NCBI RefSeq assembly: GCF_003047295.1
Contig: NZ_PZYZ01000004.1
Coordinates: forward strand, 62,001 to 126,000
Length of the DNA stretch: 64,000 nucleotides
Reading direction: 5' to 3'
Source: Nocardioides sediminis
GTDB taxonomy: Bacteria > Actinomycetota > Actinomycetes > Propionibacteriales > Nocardioidaceae
Below the pieces are notes generated by a model. The model was not told the origin of the DNA and did not search any database. It saw nothing but the letters and a program-made list of their open reading frames with translations. Positions 46,683 through 55,598 of this stretch are shown here, one piece after another. How positions within the stretch are numbered: position 1 is the first letter of the stretch; every line of letters begins with the position of its first letter. The position numbers and the translations under genes were made by a program.

Positions 46683-46713
46683 CGGCCCGCCCCTCGAAAG
46701 GAGGGACGGGCCG
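46683..46713. terminator. Bidirectional hairpin terminator
   Basis: Thirteen-nt arms (46683-46695 and 46701-46713) pair with one mismatch around a GAAAG loop. It lies in the 167-bp gap between the convergent RecQ-like and MFS genes; nothing else is recognisable there. Confidence 0.75.
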
Positions 46714-46737
46714 CGGACGCCGGACGTGCGGGGAGGC

Positions 46738-48315
46738 TCAGTGGCCCAACATTGCCGTGGCGTCGACCGGGGCGACCTTCTTGCGGGGCAGGAAGGCGGC
46801 CGGGATGAGGCAGCAGGCGACCAGGATCGTGGCCACGACGAAGACGGTGGCGAACGCGTCGGCCATGTCGGCGGGCACCTGGGCCAGCACGGCGTTGAGC
46901 TGGTCGGGGCTGAGCCCGAACTGCTGGAGCAGCGCGGCGACGGCGCCCTGGTCGTCACCGGCGGCCTGGACGGCGCCGGCGATCGTGACCGACTCCTTGT
47001 TCTTGAGCTCGTTGGTGAGGATCACCGAGAACAGCGCCGTGCCCATCGAGGCGGCGACCTGCTGGGTGATGTTGAGCAGCGTGGAGCCGCGGGCCACGTT
47101 GTGCGCGGTCAGCGTGGCCAGTGCCGCGGTCATGATCGGCATCATCGTGCCGCCCATGCCGAGGCCCATCACGAACAGGGCGCCGAGGATGAACGGGTAG
47201 GAGGTGTCCGCGCCGATCTGGGTGAACATCGCCATGCCGACGGTGATCACCGAGATGCCGGTGAGCACGATCTTGCCGGGGCCGATCCGGTCGGCCAGGA
47301 TGCCCGCGATCGGCATGGTGATCATCGCGCCGATGCCCTGCGGGGCGAGCAGCAGGCCGGCGCCGAGGGCGTCCTCGCCGCGCACCTGGATGAAGTAGAG
47401 CGGGAAGAGCAGCGAGGCGCCGAAGAACGCGATCGCGAAGAGCATCATGGCGATCACGGCGACGGTCATGTTGCGGTTCTTGAACAGGCGCAGCTCGACC
47501 AGCGGGTGGATGTTGCGGCGGTTGAGCGCCCACGGGACGAACGCGACGATCAGCACGATGCCGAGCACCATCGGGACCAGCACCTCCGATGCCAGCGCGG
47601 TGCCGTGCTCGGGGATCGAGCTGACGCCGTAGAGGAACGCGGCGAGGCCCGGCGAGAGGAGGAGCATGCCCAGCCAGTCGAAGGTCTCCGACGGCTCGAC
47701 CTCGTCCTTGGGCAGCACCACCCAGGCGTAGGCGATGGCGGCGATGCCGATCGGCAGGTTGATGAGGAAGATCCAGTGCCACGAGGCGCTGTCGATCAGC
47801 GCGCCACCGAGGATCGGGCCGAAGATCGGGCCCAGGAGCATGGGGATGCCGAGCACGGCCATCACGCGGCCGACCCGCTCGGGACCGGCGGCGCGCGTCA
47901 GGATCGTCATGCCCAGCGGCATCAGCATGCCGCCGCCGAGGCCCTGGAGGACGCGGTAGAGCACCAGCATCTCCAGACTGGTGGCGGTGGCGCACAGCAC
48001 CGAGCCGGCGGTGAACAGCAGCACGGCCAGCAGGTAGAGCCGCTTGGTCCCGAAGCGGTCCGCCGCCCAGCCGGTGAGCGGGATGACGCTCGCCAGGGCC
48101 AGCGTGTAGCCGGTCATCGTCCAGGCCACCTCGGCGGCGGTCGCGTCGAACTCGCGCTGGAAGGTCTCGAGCGCCACCGACACGACGGTGATGTCGAGGA
48201 TGGACATGATCGCGCCGAGGACGACGACGCCCGCGACGAGGAGGACGCCCCGGTCGAGCTTGTCGGAGTCGCCCGCCGGGGTGCCGGCAGGCTGCTGCTG
48301 GATGTCTGTGGTCAC
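46738..48315 (-). CDS. MFS multidrug exporter, DHA2/EmrB family
   Basis: A 525-aa transporter with 14 predicted membrane segments. Motifs include LDITVVSVALETFQREF in helix 1, the RFGTKRLYLLAV motif A and GPIFGPILGGALIDSASWHWIF motif C, all typical of EmrB/QacA drug:proton antiporters. The GTG at 48315 is preferred because a -10-like CATTCT precedes it closely; an in-frame GTG 33 nt upstream is possible. Confidence 0.92.
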   Translation of the reverse strand: MTTDIQQQPAGTPAGDSDKLDRGVLLVAGVVVLGAIMSILDITVVSVALETFQREFDATAAEVAWTMTGYTLALASVIPLTGWAADRFGTKRLYLLAVLLFTAGSVLCATATSLEMLVLYRVLQGLGGGMLMPLGMTILTRAAGPERVGRVMAVLGIPMLLGPIFGPILGGALIDSASWHWIFLINLPIGIAAIAYAWVVLPKDEVEPSETFDWLGMLLLSPGLAAFLYGVSSIPEHGTALASEVLVPMVLGIVLIVAFVPWALNRRNIHPLVELRLFKNRNMTVAVIAMMLFAIAFFGASLLFPLYFIQVRGEDALGAGLLLAPQGIGAMITMPIAGILADRIGPGKIVLTGISVITVGMAMFTQIGADTSYPFILGALFVMGLGMGGTMMPIMTAALATLTAHNVARGSTLLNITQQVAASMGTALFSVILTNELKNKESVTIAGAVQAAGDDQGAVAALLQQFGLSPDQLNAVLAQVPADMADAFATVFVVATILVACCLIPAAFLPRKKVAPVDATAMLGH

Positions 48316-48373
48316 CGGAGAATGGTGACAGTTGCCACCGACAACCACGTAATCCTTTTCGACGTGCTCCGGG

Positions 48374-49552
48374 TCACCCCGAAGCAGGGCCGTCGAGGTC
48401 CTCGATGCGCGCGAGGCTCGGCGCCCGACGTTGCCGGATCTCGCGCGCGCCCGACTCCACGTCGCGCATGACCCGGAGCACGTTGCGGCAGGTCAGGCGG
48501 GCCAGGTCGTCGGCGGACCAGCCCCGGTCGGCGAGCGCGGCGAGCAGCGCGGGATAGCCCGTGACGTCCTCGAGCCCCCGCGGCAGCACCTCCACCCCGT
48601 CGTAGTCGCCGCCGAGCCCGACGTGGTCGATCCCGGCGACCTCCCGGACGTGCTCGCAGTGGGCCACGACGTCGGCGAGGTCGGCGACCGGCTCCGGGTG
48701 GGCGGCGCGGTAGGCGGAGTAGAAGGGGGAGAAACGGGCGTTGTCGGCCTCCGCGATCCCCTCGGCGGCCGCCGCCTCGACGGCGCCGCGGTGCCAGTCG
48801 GCGCACGCCTGGTTCACGAACTTGGGCACGAAGGTCACCATGCAGACCCCGCCCTGGTCGCGCAGCATCTCCAGCACGTCGTCCGGGGCGTTCCGGGGGC
48901 TGTCGGTCACCGCGCGCGCCGAGCTGTGGCTGAAGATCGCGGGCACCTCGGCCACCGCGAGGGCGTCGCGCATGGTGTCCGCCGAGACGTGGGACAGGTC
49001 GACCATCATCCCGAGCCGGTTCATCTCGCGCACGACCTCGCGGCCGAACGCGGTGAGCCCGCCTGCCACCGGGCGGTCGGTGGCGGAGTCGGCCCACGGG
49101 GTGTTCGCGTTGTGCGTCAGCGTGAGGTACTGCACCCCCAGCGCGTGCAGCCGGCGCAGCGTCCCGAGCGAGCAGTCGATCGAGTGGCCGCCCTCCGCGC
49201 CCATGAGGGACGCGATGCGACCGTCGGCCCAGGCGGCCTCGACGTCCTCGGCGGTGCGCGCCAGCACCAGCCGGTCGGCGTACCGCTCGGTCAGGGCGTA
49301 CGCCGCGTCGACCTGCTCCAGCGTCGCGCTCACCGCGTGGTCGCCGGTCAGCCGGGTCGGGACGTAGACCGACCAGAACTGCGCGCCGACCCCGCCCTCG
49401 CGCAGTCGCGGCAGGTCGGTGTGGGTGGGCGTGCCCCCGGCGCCGACGTCGAGTGCCTCGAAGTCGTAGCCGGCCTCCTCGCGGGCGGTCCACAGCAGGT
49501 CGTTGTGTCCGTCGACGACGGGGTGCTCGGCGAGCAGTGCGCGGACGTCCAC
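48374..49552 (-). CDS. Membrane-dipeptidase-type zinc dipeptidase (M19)
   Basis: A 392-aa cytosolic amidohydrolase of peptidase family M19. The first metal motif is DGHNDLLW (His16, Asp18), the bridging Glu is in MGAEGGHSI, and further ligands are in HSSARA and DLSHVS. The GLGGDYDGVEVLP block lies at the active-site exit. It cleaves dipeptides, possibly D-containing or mycothiol-linked ones. The GTG start follows the peroxidase stop by one base, so they form a two-gene operon. Confidence 0.92.
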   Translation of the reverse strand: MDVRALLAEHPVVDGHNDLLWTAREEAGYDFEALDVGAGGTPTHTDLPRLREGGVGAQFWSVYVPTRLTGDHAVSATLEQVDAAYALTERYADRLVLARTAEDVEAAWADGRIASLMGAEGGHSIDCSLGTLRRLHALGVQYLTLTHNANTPWADSATDRPVAGGLTAFGREVVREMNRLGMMVDLSHVSADTMRDALAVAEVPAIFSHSSARAVTDSPRNAPDDVLEMLRDQGGVCMVTFVPKFVNQACADWHRGAVEAAAAEGIAEADNARFSPFYSAYRAAHPEPVADLADVVAHCEHVREVAGIDHVGLGGDYDGVEVLPRGLEDVTGYPALLAALADRGWSADDLARLTCRNVLRVMRDVESGAREIRQRRAPSLARIEDLDGPASG

Positions 49553-49553
49553 G

Positions 49554-50042
49554 TCAGGCGAGCAGGGCCTCGACGCGGTCGACCACCTGTGGGTCCTGCG
49601 GCTCGACGACGGGGCTGAACCGGGCGACCACGGCGCCGTCGGCGTCGACGAGGAACTTCTCGAAGTTCCACTGCACGTCCCCGGCCTCGCCCTTCTCGTT
49701 CGGCGTGGCCACGAGGTCGCGGTAGACCTCGTGGCGGCCCGCGCCGTTGACCTCGACCTTCTCGCTCATCGGGAAGGTGACGCCGTACGTCGCGGAGCAG
49801 AACTCCGCGATCTCCTCCGACGTGCCCGGCTCCTGGCCCCCGAACTGGTTGCACGGCAGGCCGACGACGGTGAAGCCGCGGTGGCCGTACTTCTCCTGGA
49901 GCTCCTCGAGGCCGGTGTACTGCGGGGTGAGCCCGCACTTGCTGGCGACGTTGACCAGCAAGGCGGGCTGCCCGCCGGTCAGGTCGCGCAGGGTGCCGGG
50001 GGTGCCGTCGAGGCGGGCGAGGGTCGCGTCCAGGATGCTCAT
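49554..50042 (-). CDS. Glutathione-peroxidase-family thiol peroxidase (second copy)
   Basis: A 162-aa peroxidase paralogous to the product of 15656-16132, with the same Cys36 (NVASKCGLTP), Cys64 (LPCNQFGGQEPG) and Cys82 (FCSATYG) and the WNF tetrad residue. It has a longer N-terminal loop. TAGCGT lies 8 nt before the ATG on its strand, so the mRNA is probably leaderless. The same palindromic element serves the divergent SNF2 gene. Confidence 0.93.
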   Translation of the reverse strand: MSILDATLARLDGTPGTLRDLTGGQPALLVNVASKCGLTPQYTGLEELQEKYGHRGFTVVGLPCNQFGGQEPGTSEEIAEFCSATYGVTFPMSEKVEVNGAGRHEVYRDLVATPNEKGEAGDVQWNFEKFLVDADGAVVARFSPVVEPQDPQVVDRVEALLA

Positions 50043-50050
50043 GGGGCACG

Positions 50051-50060
50051 ACGCTAGCGT
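50051..50060. promoter_or_regulatory. Shared palindromic -10 for two divergent leaderless genes
   Basis: ACGCTAGCGT is perfectly palindromic. Read rightward, TAGCGT (50055-50060) is 6 nt before the SNF2 GTG; read leftward, TAGCGT is 8 nt before the peroxidase ATG. Only 24 bp separate the two start codons. Confidence 0.6.
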
Positions 50061-50066
50061 GGGCGG

Positions 50067-52811
50067 GTGAGCTTCGTCCCGGTGAGCGGTCCCGCGACGT
50101 TCCGGGCGGCGGCGCTGCCCCGCGAGGGGACGGTCGAGTTCACCGACGTACGCCGCACCGTCAGCCTGCCGGTCCGTGGCGCGCTGCCGGTGCTCACCCG
50201 GGCCCACGCCCGGGACGACGTGCACCCCAGCGTGGCGCTGCTCAGCGGCGCCGCCCTGCTCGGCATGAGGCTGGTCGCGGCGGGACGGTTCGGTCCGGAC
50301 GAGACGGGCACCAGCTGGCGGGTCGCCGGCCTCGACGCCGCGGACGAGGACCGCATCGTCCAGCTGGCCCGGGCCCGGGCGGACGAGGGTCTCGAGGTCG
50401 CGACGGCGGAGGGCATCGTCCGCGCCGTGCTGGACGCGGTGGTCGACGCGATGCCGCGGGCGGCGCCCCTGGCGACCCGGCGCAGCCCGGCCCGGGCCGG
50501 GCCGGAGCCGCACCGGGTCGACCCCGACTTCACCCGCCGGCTCGAGGAGCGCATCGCGCGCGCCCGGGCCCGCGGCAACGACGACCGCCCGCAGCTGGTC
50601 GACGTCGCGCTGCGCGTCGAGGCCGACGAGGAGGAGCTGGTCGCGGGCGCCGTACGCCTGGTCCTGCAGGTCGTGGCCGCCGACAACCCCGCCCACGTCG
50701 CCGACGCCGCGCTGCTGTGGACCGAGGCCGACGAGCCGGGCAGCGGCCACGGCTTCGGCGACCGGGCACGCACCCACGCGTCGATCGCGCTGCGGGCGGC
50801 CGCCGTGGCGTGGCCGGTGCTCGACCGGCTGCTCGCGCTCCGGGTGCCCGACCAGATCACCCTGGACAGCGACGAGCTGCTCAGCCTGCTCGACGAGGGG
50901 GTGGCCGCCCTCGACGCGATCGGCGTGCAGGTGCTGTGGCCGCGCTACCTCGACCGCGACGTGACCTCGCAGGTGGTGCTGTCCGGCCCACCGGCGTCGC
51001 GCGAGGAGCCGCTCCAGACGGGGCTCTTCGGGCCGGACGCGCTCTTCGGGTTCTCCTGGCAGCTCGCGCTGCACGGGGACGCGCTGACCGAGGAGGAGAT
51101 GGACGACCTGTCGCGGGCGGCGACCCCGATCATCAAGATCCGCGACAACTGGACCATCGTCGACTCGGCCGTGCTCGCGCGCGCCCGCAAGCGGCTGATC
51201 CGGCGGGTCGCGCCCGCCGCCGCCCTCGCCGCCACGCTGACCGAGGTCGTGCAGGTCGAGGACGTCGAGCACCAGGCGGTGGTCGGGGCCTCGCTGCTCG
51301 CGGTCCGCGACCGGCTGCGGACGGCCGCGGTGGGGGAACCGGTCGAGGTGCCGTCCGGGCTGGCGGCCACCCTGCGCGACTACCAGCGGCACGGGTTCTC
51401 GTGGCTCGCCGAGCTCACCTCGCTCGGGCTCGGGGCGTGCCTGGCCGACGACATGGGGCTCGGCAAGACGGTCCAGCTCATCGCGCTGCACCTGCACCGG
51501 CACGAGGAGGGCGTCGATCGAGGCCCGACGCTGGTGGTGTGCCCGGCGTCCCTGCTCGGCAACTGGGAGGCCGAGGTACGCCGGTTCGCGCCCGGCGTAC
51601 CCGTCCGGCGCTTCCACGGCGGCGCGCGCACGCTGGAGGGGCTGGAGGTCCTCGGCGACCCCGGCTTCGTCCTCACGACGTACGGGACGATGCGCAACGA
51701 CGCCGATCTGCTGGCCACCGTGCCGTGGGGCCTGGTCGTCGCCGACGAGGCGCAGCACGTCAAGAACGCCCGGTCCTCCACGGCCCGGGCGCTGCGCACC
51801 ATCCCGAGCGCCGCGCGGGTCGCGCTCACCGGCACCCCGGTCGAGAACGACCTCACCGAGCTCTGGGCGATCCTCGACTGGGCCATCCCCGGCCTGCTCG
51901 GCAGCCGCAACGCCTTCCGCAAGGTCTGGGCGGCGCCCATCGAGTCGGGGCTGGAGCCGACCAAGGCGAGGCAGTTCGCCGACCTGATCGGCCCGTTCCT
52001 GCTGCGCCGCCGCAAGTCCGACCCCGGCATCGCCCCCGAGCTCCCGGCCAAGACCGAGACCGACCACCTCATCGGCCTGACCCGCGAGCAGGTCGTGCTC
52101 TACGAGACCTACGTCCGCGACTGCATGCGCCGCATCGAGGAGGCGGACGAGGACACCCGCCGGGGCCTGGTGCTCAAGCTGCTGACGGGCCTCAAGCAGA
52201 TCTGCAACCACCCCGCGCACTTCCTCAAGCAGGCCAACCCGCGGCTCGGCGGCCGGTCGGAGAAGCTCGACCTCCTCGACGAGCTGATCGGCACGGTGCT
52301 CGCCGAAGGTGGCGCGGCACTCGTCTTCACCCAGTACGTCGCCATGGCGCGGCTGCTCGAACGGCACCTGTCCCGCGCCGGGGTGCCCCACCAGTTCCTC
52401 CACGGCGGTACCCCGGTGGCCGAGCGGGAGGCGATGGTGGCCCGCTTCCAGGCCGGTGAGACGCCGGTCTTCCTGCTGTCGCTCAAGGCGGGCGGCACCG
52501 GGCTCAACCTCACCGCCGCCGACCACGTCATCCACGTCGACCGCTGGTGGAACCCCGCGGTGGAGGAGCAGGCGACCGACCGCGCCTACCGGATCGGGCA
52601 GACCCGGCCGGTGCAGGTCCACCGCTTCGTCACCCAGGGCACGATCGAGGAGAAGATCGCCGAGCTGCTCTCCCGCAAGCGCGCCCTCGCCGACACGGTG
52701 CTCGGGCGCGGGGAGGCCGCCCTGACCGAGCTCAGCAACGACGAGCTGCGCGACCTGGTGGCGCTGCGGGACCCCGACGCCGGCAGCCCGGGCGGCCCGG
52801 GACCGTCGTGA
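50067..52811 (+). CDS. SNF2-family ATP-dependent helicase/translocase
   Basis: A 914-aa SWI2/SNF2 protein. An N-terminal region of about 430 residues precedes the ATPase core: Walker A DDMGLGKT (Lys467), DEAQ at 560-563, ALTGTPVEN, and the C-terminal RecA domain with FTQYVAM, the GGTGLNLTAADHVIHVDRWWNPAVEEQATDRAYRIGQ segment region (motifs V-VI) and the closing EEKI. It probably remodels protein-DNA complexes or aids repair. The stop overlaps the SWIM gene start (GTGA). Confidence 0.93.
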   Translation: MSFVPVSGPATFRAAALPREGTVEFTDVRRTVSLPVRGALPVLTRAHARDDVHPSVALLSGAALLGMRLVAAGRFGPDETGTSWRVAGLDAADEDRIVQLARARADEGLEVATAEGIVRAVLDAVVDAMPRAAPLATRRSPARAGPEPHRVDPDFTRRLEERIARARARGNDDRPQLVDVALRVEADEEELVAGAVRLVLQVVAADNPAHVADAALLWTEADEPGSGHGFGDRARTHASIALRAAAVAWPVLDRLLALRVPDQITLDSDELLSLLDEGVAALDAIGVQVLWPRYLDRDVTSQVVLSGPPASREEPLQTGLFGPDALFGFSWQLALHGDALTEEEMDDLSRAATPIIKIRDNWTIVDSAVLARARKRLIRRVAPAAALAATLTEVVQVEDVEHQAVVGASLLAVRDRLRTAAVGEPVEVPSGLAATLRDYQRHGFSWLAELTSLGLGACLADDMGLGKTVQLIALHLHRHEEGVDRGPTLVVCPASLLGNWEAEVRRFAPGVPVRRFHGGARTLEGLEVLGDPGFVLTTYGTMRNDADLLATVPWGLVVADEAQHVKNARSSTARALRTIPSAARVALTGTPVENDLTELWAILDWAIPGLLGSRNAFRKVWAAPIESGLEPTKARQFADLIGPFLLRRRKSDPGIAPELPAKTETDHLIGLTREQVVLYETYVRDCMRRIEEADEDTRRGLVLKLLTGLKQICNHPAHFLKQANPRLGGRSEKLDLLDELIGTVLAEGGAALVFTQYVAMARLLERHLSRAGVPHQFLHGGTPVAEREAMVARFQAGETPVFLLSLKAGGTGLNLTAADHVIHVDRWWNPAVEEQATDRAYRIGQTRPVQVHRFVTQGTIEEKIAELLSRKRALADTVLGRGEAALTELSNDELRDLVALRDPDAGSPGGPGPS

Positions 52812-53527
52812 CCGGCGAGCACACCGTCACCCACCCGCGCCTCGCGCCCCGCCGCGGAGGCGGGCCCGGCACCTGGTGGAGCAAGGCGTGGGGGCGGGCG
52901 GTGGAGGAGTCGGCCTTCGCCGTCGCCGAGCTCCGCCGCGGTCGTGCCCTCGCGCGCGCCGGGGAGGTCGGGGCGATCGCCGTCGACTCCGGCTCCGCGC
53001 TCGCGGCCGTCTCGGACGGCGACGACACCTGGACCGTCACCGTCAGCGTGCCCGTGCTCGACGAGCGCGACGCGGCCACCTTCGTCGAGCTGGTCGCCGC
53101 CGAGTCGGGGCGGGTCGCCGCGCTGCTCGCCGGTCAGCTGCCGCACGCCCTGCTCGAGGCGGGCGAGGAGGCCGGCATCGAGCTCCTGCCGTACGCCGGA
53201 GAGCTGGGGTCGACCTGCGGCTGCGACGCGTGGCTGGACCCGTGCCCGCACGCGCTGGCCGTGCTGACCCAGCTGGGGTGGCTGCTGCAGGGCGACCCGT
53301 TCGTGCTGCTCCAGCTGCGGGGGCTGTCCCGGGAGGCGCTGCTGGCGGGGCTGCACGAGCTCGCGACCCGCGCGGGTGGGAGCGGTGACGAAGGTTCGGG
53401 GCGCGCCGACGAGGACGACCCGGCGGCCGAGGACCTCGCCGTGGCCGAGGACGCCGCCCTGCGGGCCGCGCGGATGCTGGCGGCGCTCGACGCCGACCCG
53501 GAGGTCGACCTCGCGCGCTGGTGGTGA
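52808..53527 (+). CDS. SWIM zinc-finger protein
   Basis: A 239-aa protein with one SWIM motif: Cys-Gly-Cys, then CPHAL (CxCx(n)CxH) in the middle region. SWIM proteins are regularly encoded next to bacterial SNF2 helicases and are thought to bind DNA or protein for them. The GTG start overlaps the helicase stop, so they are co-translated. The C-terminal third is Asp/Glu/Ala-rich. No catalytic domain is visible. Confidence 0.9.
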   Translation: MTGEHTVTHPRLAPRRGGGPGTWWSKAWGRAVEESAFAVAELRRGRALARAGEVGAIAVDSGSALAAVSDGDDTWTVTVSVPVLDERDAATFVELVAAESGRVAALLAGQLPHALLEAGEEAGIELLPYAGELGSTCGCDAWLDPCPHALAVLTQLGWLLQGDPFVLLQLRGLSREALLAGLHELATRAGGSGDEGSGRADEDDPAAEDLAVAEDAALRAARMLAALDADPEVDLARWW

Positions 53528-53565
53528 GGGTCCGAGCAGACGCGAGCGCTCAGGCGGCGGTGCGG

Positions 53566-54081
53566 TCAGGCCTTCGCCTCGGTGGTGGAGGTCGGGCGCA
53601 GCCCGAGCTCCTCGTCGAGGCGCAGCAGGCCGGGGCCGTCGTCGTCGATCATCACGACCCTCCCCACGATCTCCTTGACCGTCGCCTCCTCCTCCACCTG
53701 CTCCTCGAGGAACCAGTTGAGCAGCGGGCGGGAGTCGAGGTCGCCCTCGGCCTCCGCGGTCCGGTAGAGGTTGCGGATCGACTCCGAGACCCGCTCCTCG
53801 TGCGCCAGTGCGGCCCGGAACGCGTCGAGCACGGAGCCGACGGCGACGCTGGGCGCCGTGATGGCGCCGATGACCGGGTGGTTGTCGCGGTCGGCGACGT
53901 GGTCGATGAACTTGTTGGCGTGGACGATCTCCTCGTCGGCCTGGTGGCGCAGCCATGCGGCCATGCCCGGGAGGTCCATGAGCTCGAGCTCGATGGCCAG
54001 CTGGCGGTAGACGAGGGACGCCTGGAACTCCAGCGTGATCTGCGCGTTGAACGCGGCCTCGAGCCGGTCGGAGAGCTTCAT
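53566..54081 (-). CDS. Ferritin
   Basis: A 171-aa iron-storage protein with the ferritin four-helix fold. Ferroxidase residues are visible: Glu18, Tyr25, Glu51 and His54 (EEIVH), and the EEQVEEEA stretch in the fourth helix. No bacterioferritin haem Met is apparent, so it is a non-haem ferritin. TAGGGT lies 6 nt before the ATG, overlapping the end of the upstream TetR gene, which suggests its own leaderless promoter as well as read-through from the TetR gene. Confidence 0.92.
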   Translation of the reverse strand: MKLSDRLEAAFNAQITLEFQASLVYRQLAIELELMDLPGMAAWLRHQADEEIVHANKFIDHVADRDNHPVIGAITAPSVAVGSVLDAFRAALAHEERVSESIRNLYRTAEAEGDLDSRPLLNWFLEEQVEEEATVKEIVGRVVMIDDDGPGLLRLDEELGLRPTSTTEAKA

Positions 54082-54090
54082 GGCCCCACC

Positions 54091-54645
54091 CTAATGGGGG
54101 GAGAGCAGGGCTCCGAGGGCCATGTCGTGGAGCAGTCCTTGCATCTGCTCGTCGGGCAGGAGGCCGCTGTGCGGGGTGGAGTTGATGAGGCCGAAGGCCA
54201 CGTGGGCCATCGCGCGGGCGCGGTCGAGCGTGAGCCCGGGATGGACGCGACGCAGCTCGGCGGCCCACACGTCGACGTACTCGCGCTGCAGCGCCCGGAC
54301 CCGCTCCCGGGCGTCGTCGGCCAGCGAGGACCAGTCCCGGTCCTGGACGACGATCAGGGCCCGGTGCGCCAGCGCGAACTCGACGTGCCACTCGACCAGG
54401 GCCTCGAGCGCCTCGGCCGGCGTCGCCGCGGCGCTCGCCCGCGCCCGCCCGACGGCCAGGAGCTCCTCGCTGATGGAGACCAGCATCTCTGCCAGCACCG
54501 CGTCCTTGGAGGGGAAGTGCTTGTAGAGCGCCGGGCCGGACACGCCGCACGCCGCCCCCAGGTCGGCCACCGAGACGCCGTGGAAGCCGCGCTCGGCGAA
54601 GAGGTCGGCGGCGATGTCGAGGATCTGCTGGCGCCGCGGGCTCAC
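54091..54645 (-). CDS. TetR-family regulator (probable repressor of the carboxylase operon)
   Basis: A 184-aa TetR protein: the helix-turn-helix region (about 5-50, GVSVADLGAACGVSGPALYKHFPSKDAV) is followed by a helical domain. The GTG at 54645 lies directly downstream of the GGTTAGCG-TC-CGCTAACC palindrome, which overlaps a -10-like TAACCT 6 nt before the start; the mRNA looks leaderless and autoregulated. A near-identical palindrome precedes the acyl-CoA carboxylase operon at 55618, so this is probably a regulator of branched-chain amino acid catabolism. Confidence 0.9.
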   Translation of the reverse strand: MSPRRQQILDIAADLFAERGFHGVSVADLGAACGVSGPALYKHFPSKDAVLAEMLVSISEELLAVGRARASAAATPAEALEALVEWHVEFALAHRALIVVQDRDWSSLADDARERVRALQREYVDVWAAELRRVHPGLTLDRARAMAHVAFGLINSTPHSGLLPDEQMQGLLHDMALGALLSPH

Positions 54646-54652
54646 CGGCCAA

Positions 54653-54670
54653 GGTTAGCGTCCGCTAACC
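54653..54670. promoter_or_regulatory. TetR operator overlapping its own promoter
   Basis: GGTTAGCG-TC-CGCTAACC has perfect 8-bp arms. On the minus strand it contains TAACCT, 6 nt before the TetR GTG. A one-mismatch version lies at 55592-55611. Confidence 0.75.
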
Positions 54671-54705
54671 GGTGGGCCGGGCTGCTGTCCACGAGCAACG
54701 GGGCT

Positions 54706-54863
54706 GCGCACGCGCGCAGGTATGGACACCGTGTCCGGGTCGAGGTCGCCCACGTGCGCAGGAGTGACGCACCTGCGCGAGCGCGGGTGCTGACCGTGGG
54801 CCATTCCTGCGCACGTGGGCGACCGGCGACGGCGGCCGACTGCCATTCCTGCGCACCTGCGCC
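54706..54863. repeat. Cluster of four short intergenic repeats in both orientations
   Basis: A unit of about 20 bp with core CCATTCCTGCGCACGTGG occurs four times. Copies at 54801-54822 and 54843-54863 are direct; 54706-54725 and 54746-54766 are inverted, degenerate copies. Together they can form large hairpins. They fill the 244-bp gap between the operator and the second TetR gene, with nothing else recognisable. They look like a REP-type element family, which may recur elsewhere in the genome. Confidence 0.65.
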
Positions 54864-54914
54864 AGACCTGTGGATGACGAGATGAGCCACCGGGGACCCG
54901 GGTAGGAGGGTCCC

Positions 54915-55598
54915 ATGAGGACTCCCAGCTACTCCTACGACGTCGCGGTCTACGACGCCGCCCAACGGATCATCCTGCGGTCGGGCTGCGGCGCAGCCAC
55001 GGTGCGCGCGGTCGCGGCCGAGAGCGGCGTGAGCCCGAGCACCGTGCGGTACCACTTCCGAGACCAGTCCCACCTGCTCGCGTGTGCGTTCACCGCCGTG
55101 GACGACCACTTCTCCCACAGGGACATGTGGCGCGCCGCGCCGCTGCACCGTGTGGAGGTGCTCGAGGTGTCGGAGGCAGTGCAGATCATGATGGCTCGGC
55201 TGCCGGCGGACGGTGAGAGCCTGGAGCAGCTCCGTCTCCTGCACGCCTATCGGGCGTGGGCACGGCACGACTGGACCATGGCGATCTCGATGTCGGGATT
55301 CGATCGGAGGCTGCTCAACCTCTGCCAGGTCGTGCTCCAGCGGCTCGGGCTGCCGCCGGCGCACGTTCGCCGGCAGGCGCGGATCCTGAGGGTGGTGATC
55401 GGCGGGCTGGCCGAGGAGATCGTCACGCTGTGCGAGCCGCCCGAGGGCGAGCGTCGGTTGGCGCTGGCCGACCGCATCACCGACCGAGGGGTGCGAGCTT
55501 TCCTCACCGAGCACCTCGACGCCGTGCTGGCCCGCGCTGTGGCCCCGCACGTCTGCGCACCGACGGCGGACGAACCGCCGGTCGACAGAGCAGGTTAA
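54915..55598 (+). CDS. TetR-family regulator (second)
   Basis: A 227-aa TetR protein. The DNA-binding part (about 10-60) contains ATVRAVAAESGVSPSTVRYHFRDQSHL; the C-terminal domain is longer than usual. GGTAGGAGGG precedes the ATG. Its stop codon (TAA at 55596-55598) lies within the carboxylase operator, so the gene runs directly into the next operon. It differs in sequence from the TetR at 54091, and what it regulates is unknown. Confidence 0.85.
   Translation: MRTPSYSYDVAVYDAAQRIILRSGCGAATVRAVAAESGVSPSTVRYHFRDQSHLLACAFTAVDDHFSHRDMWRAAPLHRVEVLEVSEAVQIMMARLPADGESLEQLRLLHAYRAWARHDWTMAISMSGFDRRLLNLCQVVLQRLGLPPAHVRRQARILRVVIGGLAEEIVTLCEPPEGERRLALADRITDRGVRAFLTEHLDAVLARAVAPHVCAPTADEPPVDRAG

Noticed and set aside
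49554..52622. Minus-strand frame of 1022 codons that includes the peroxidase
   Set aside because: Only the last 162 codons are real; the rest is the shadow of the SNF2 gene.
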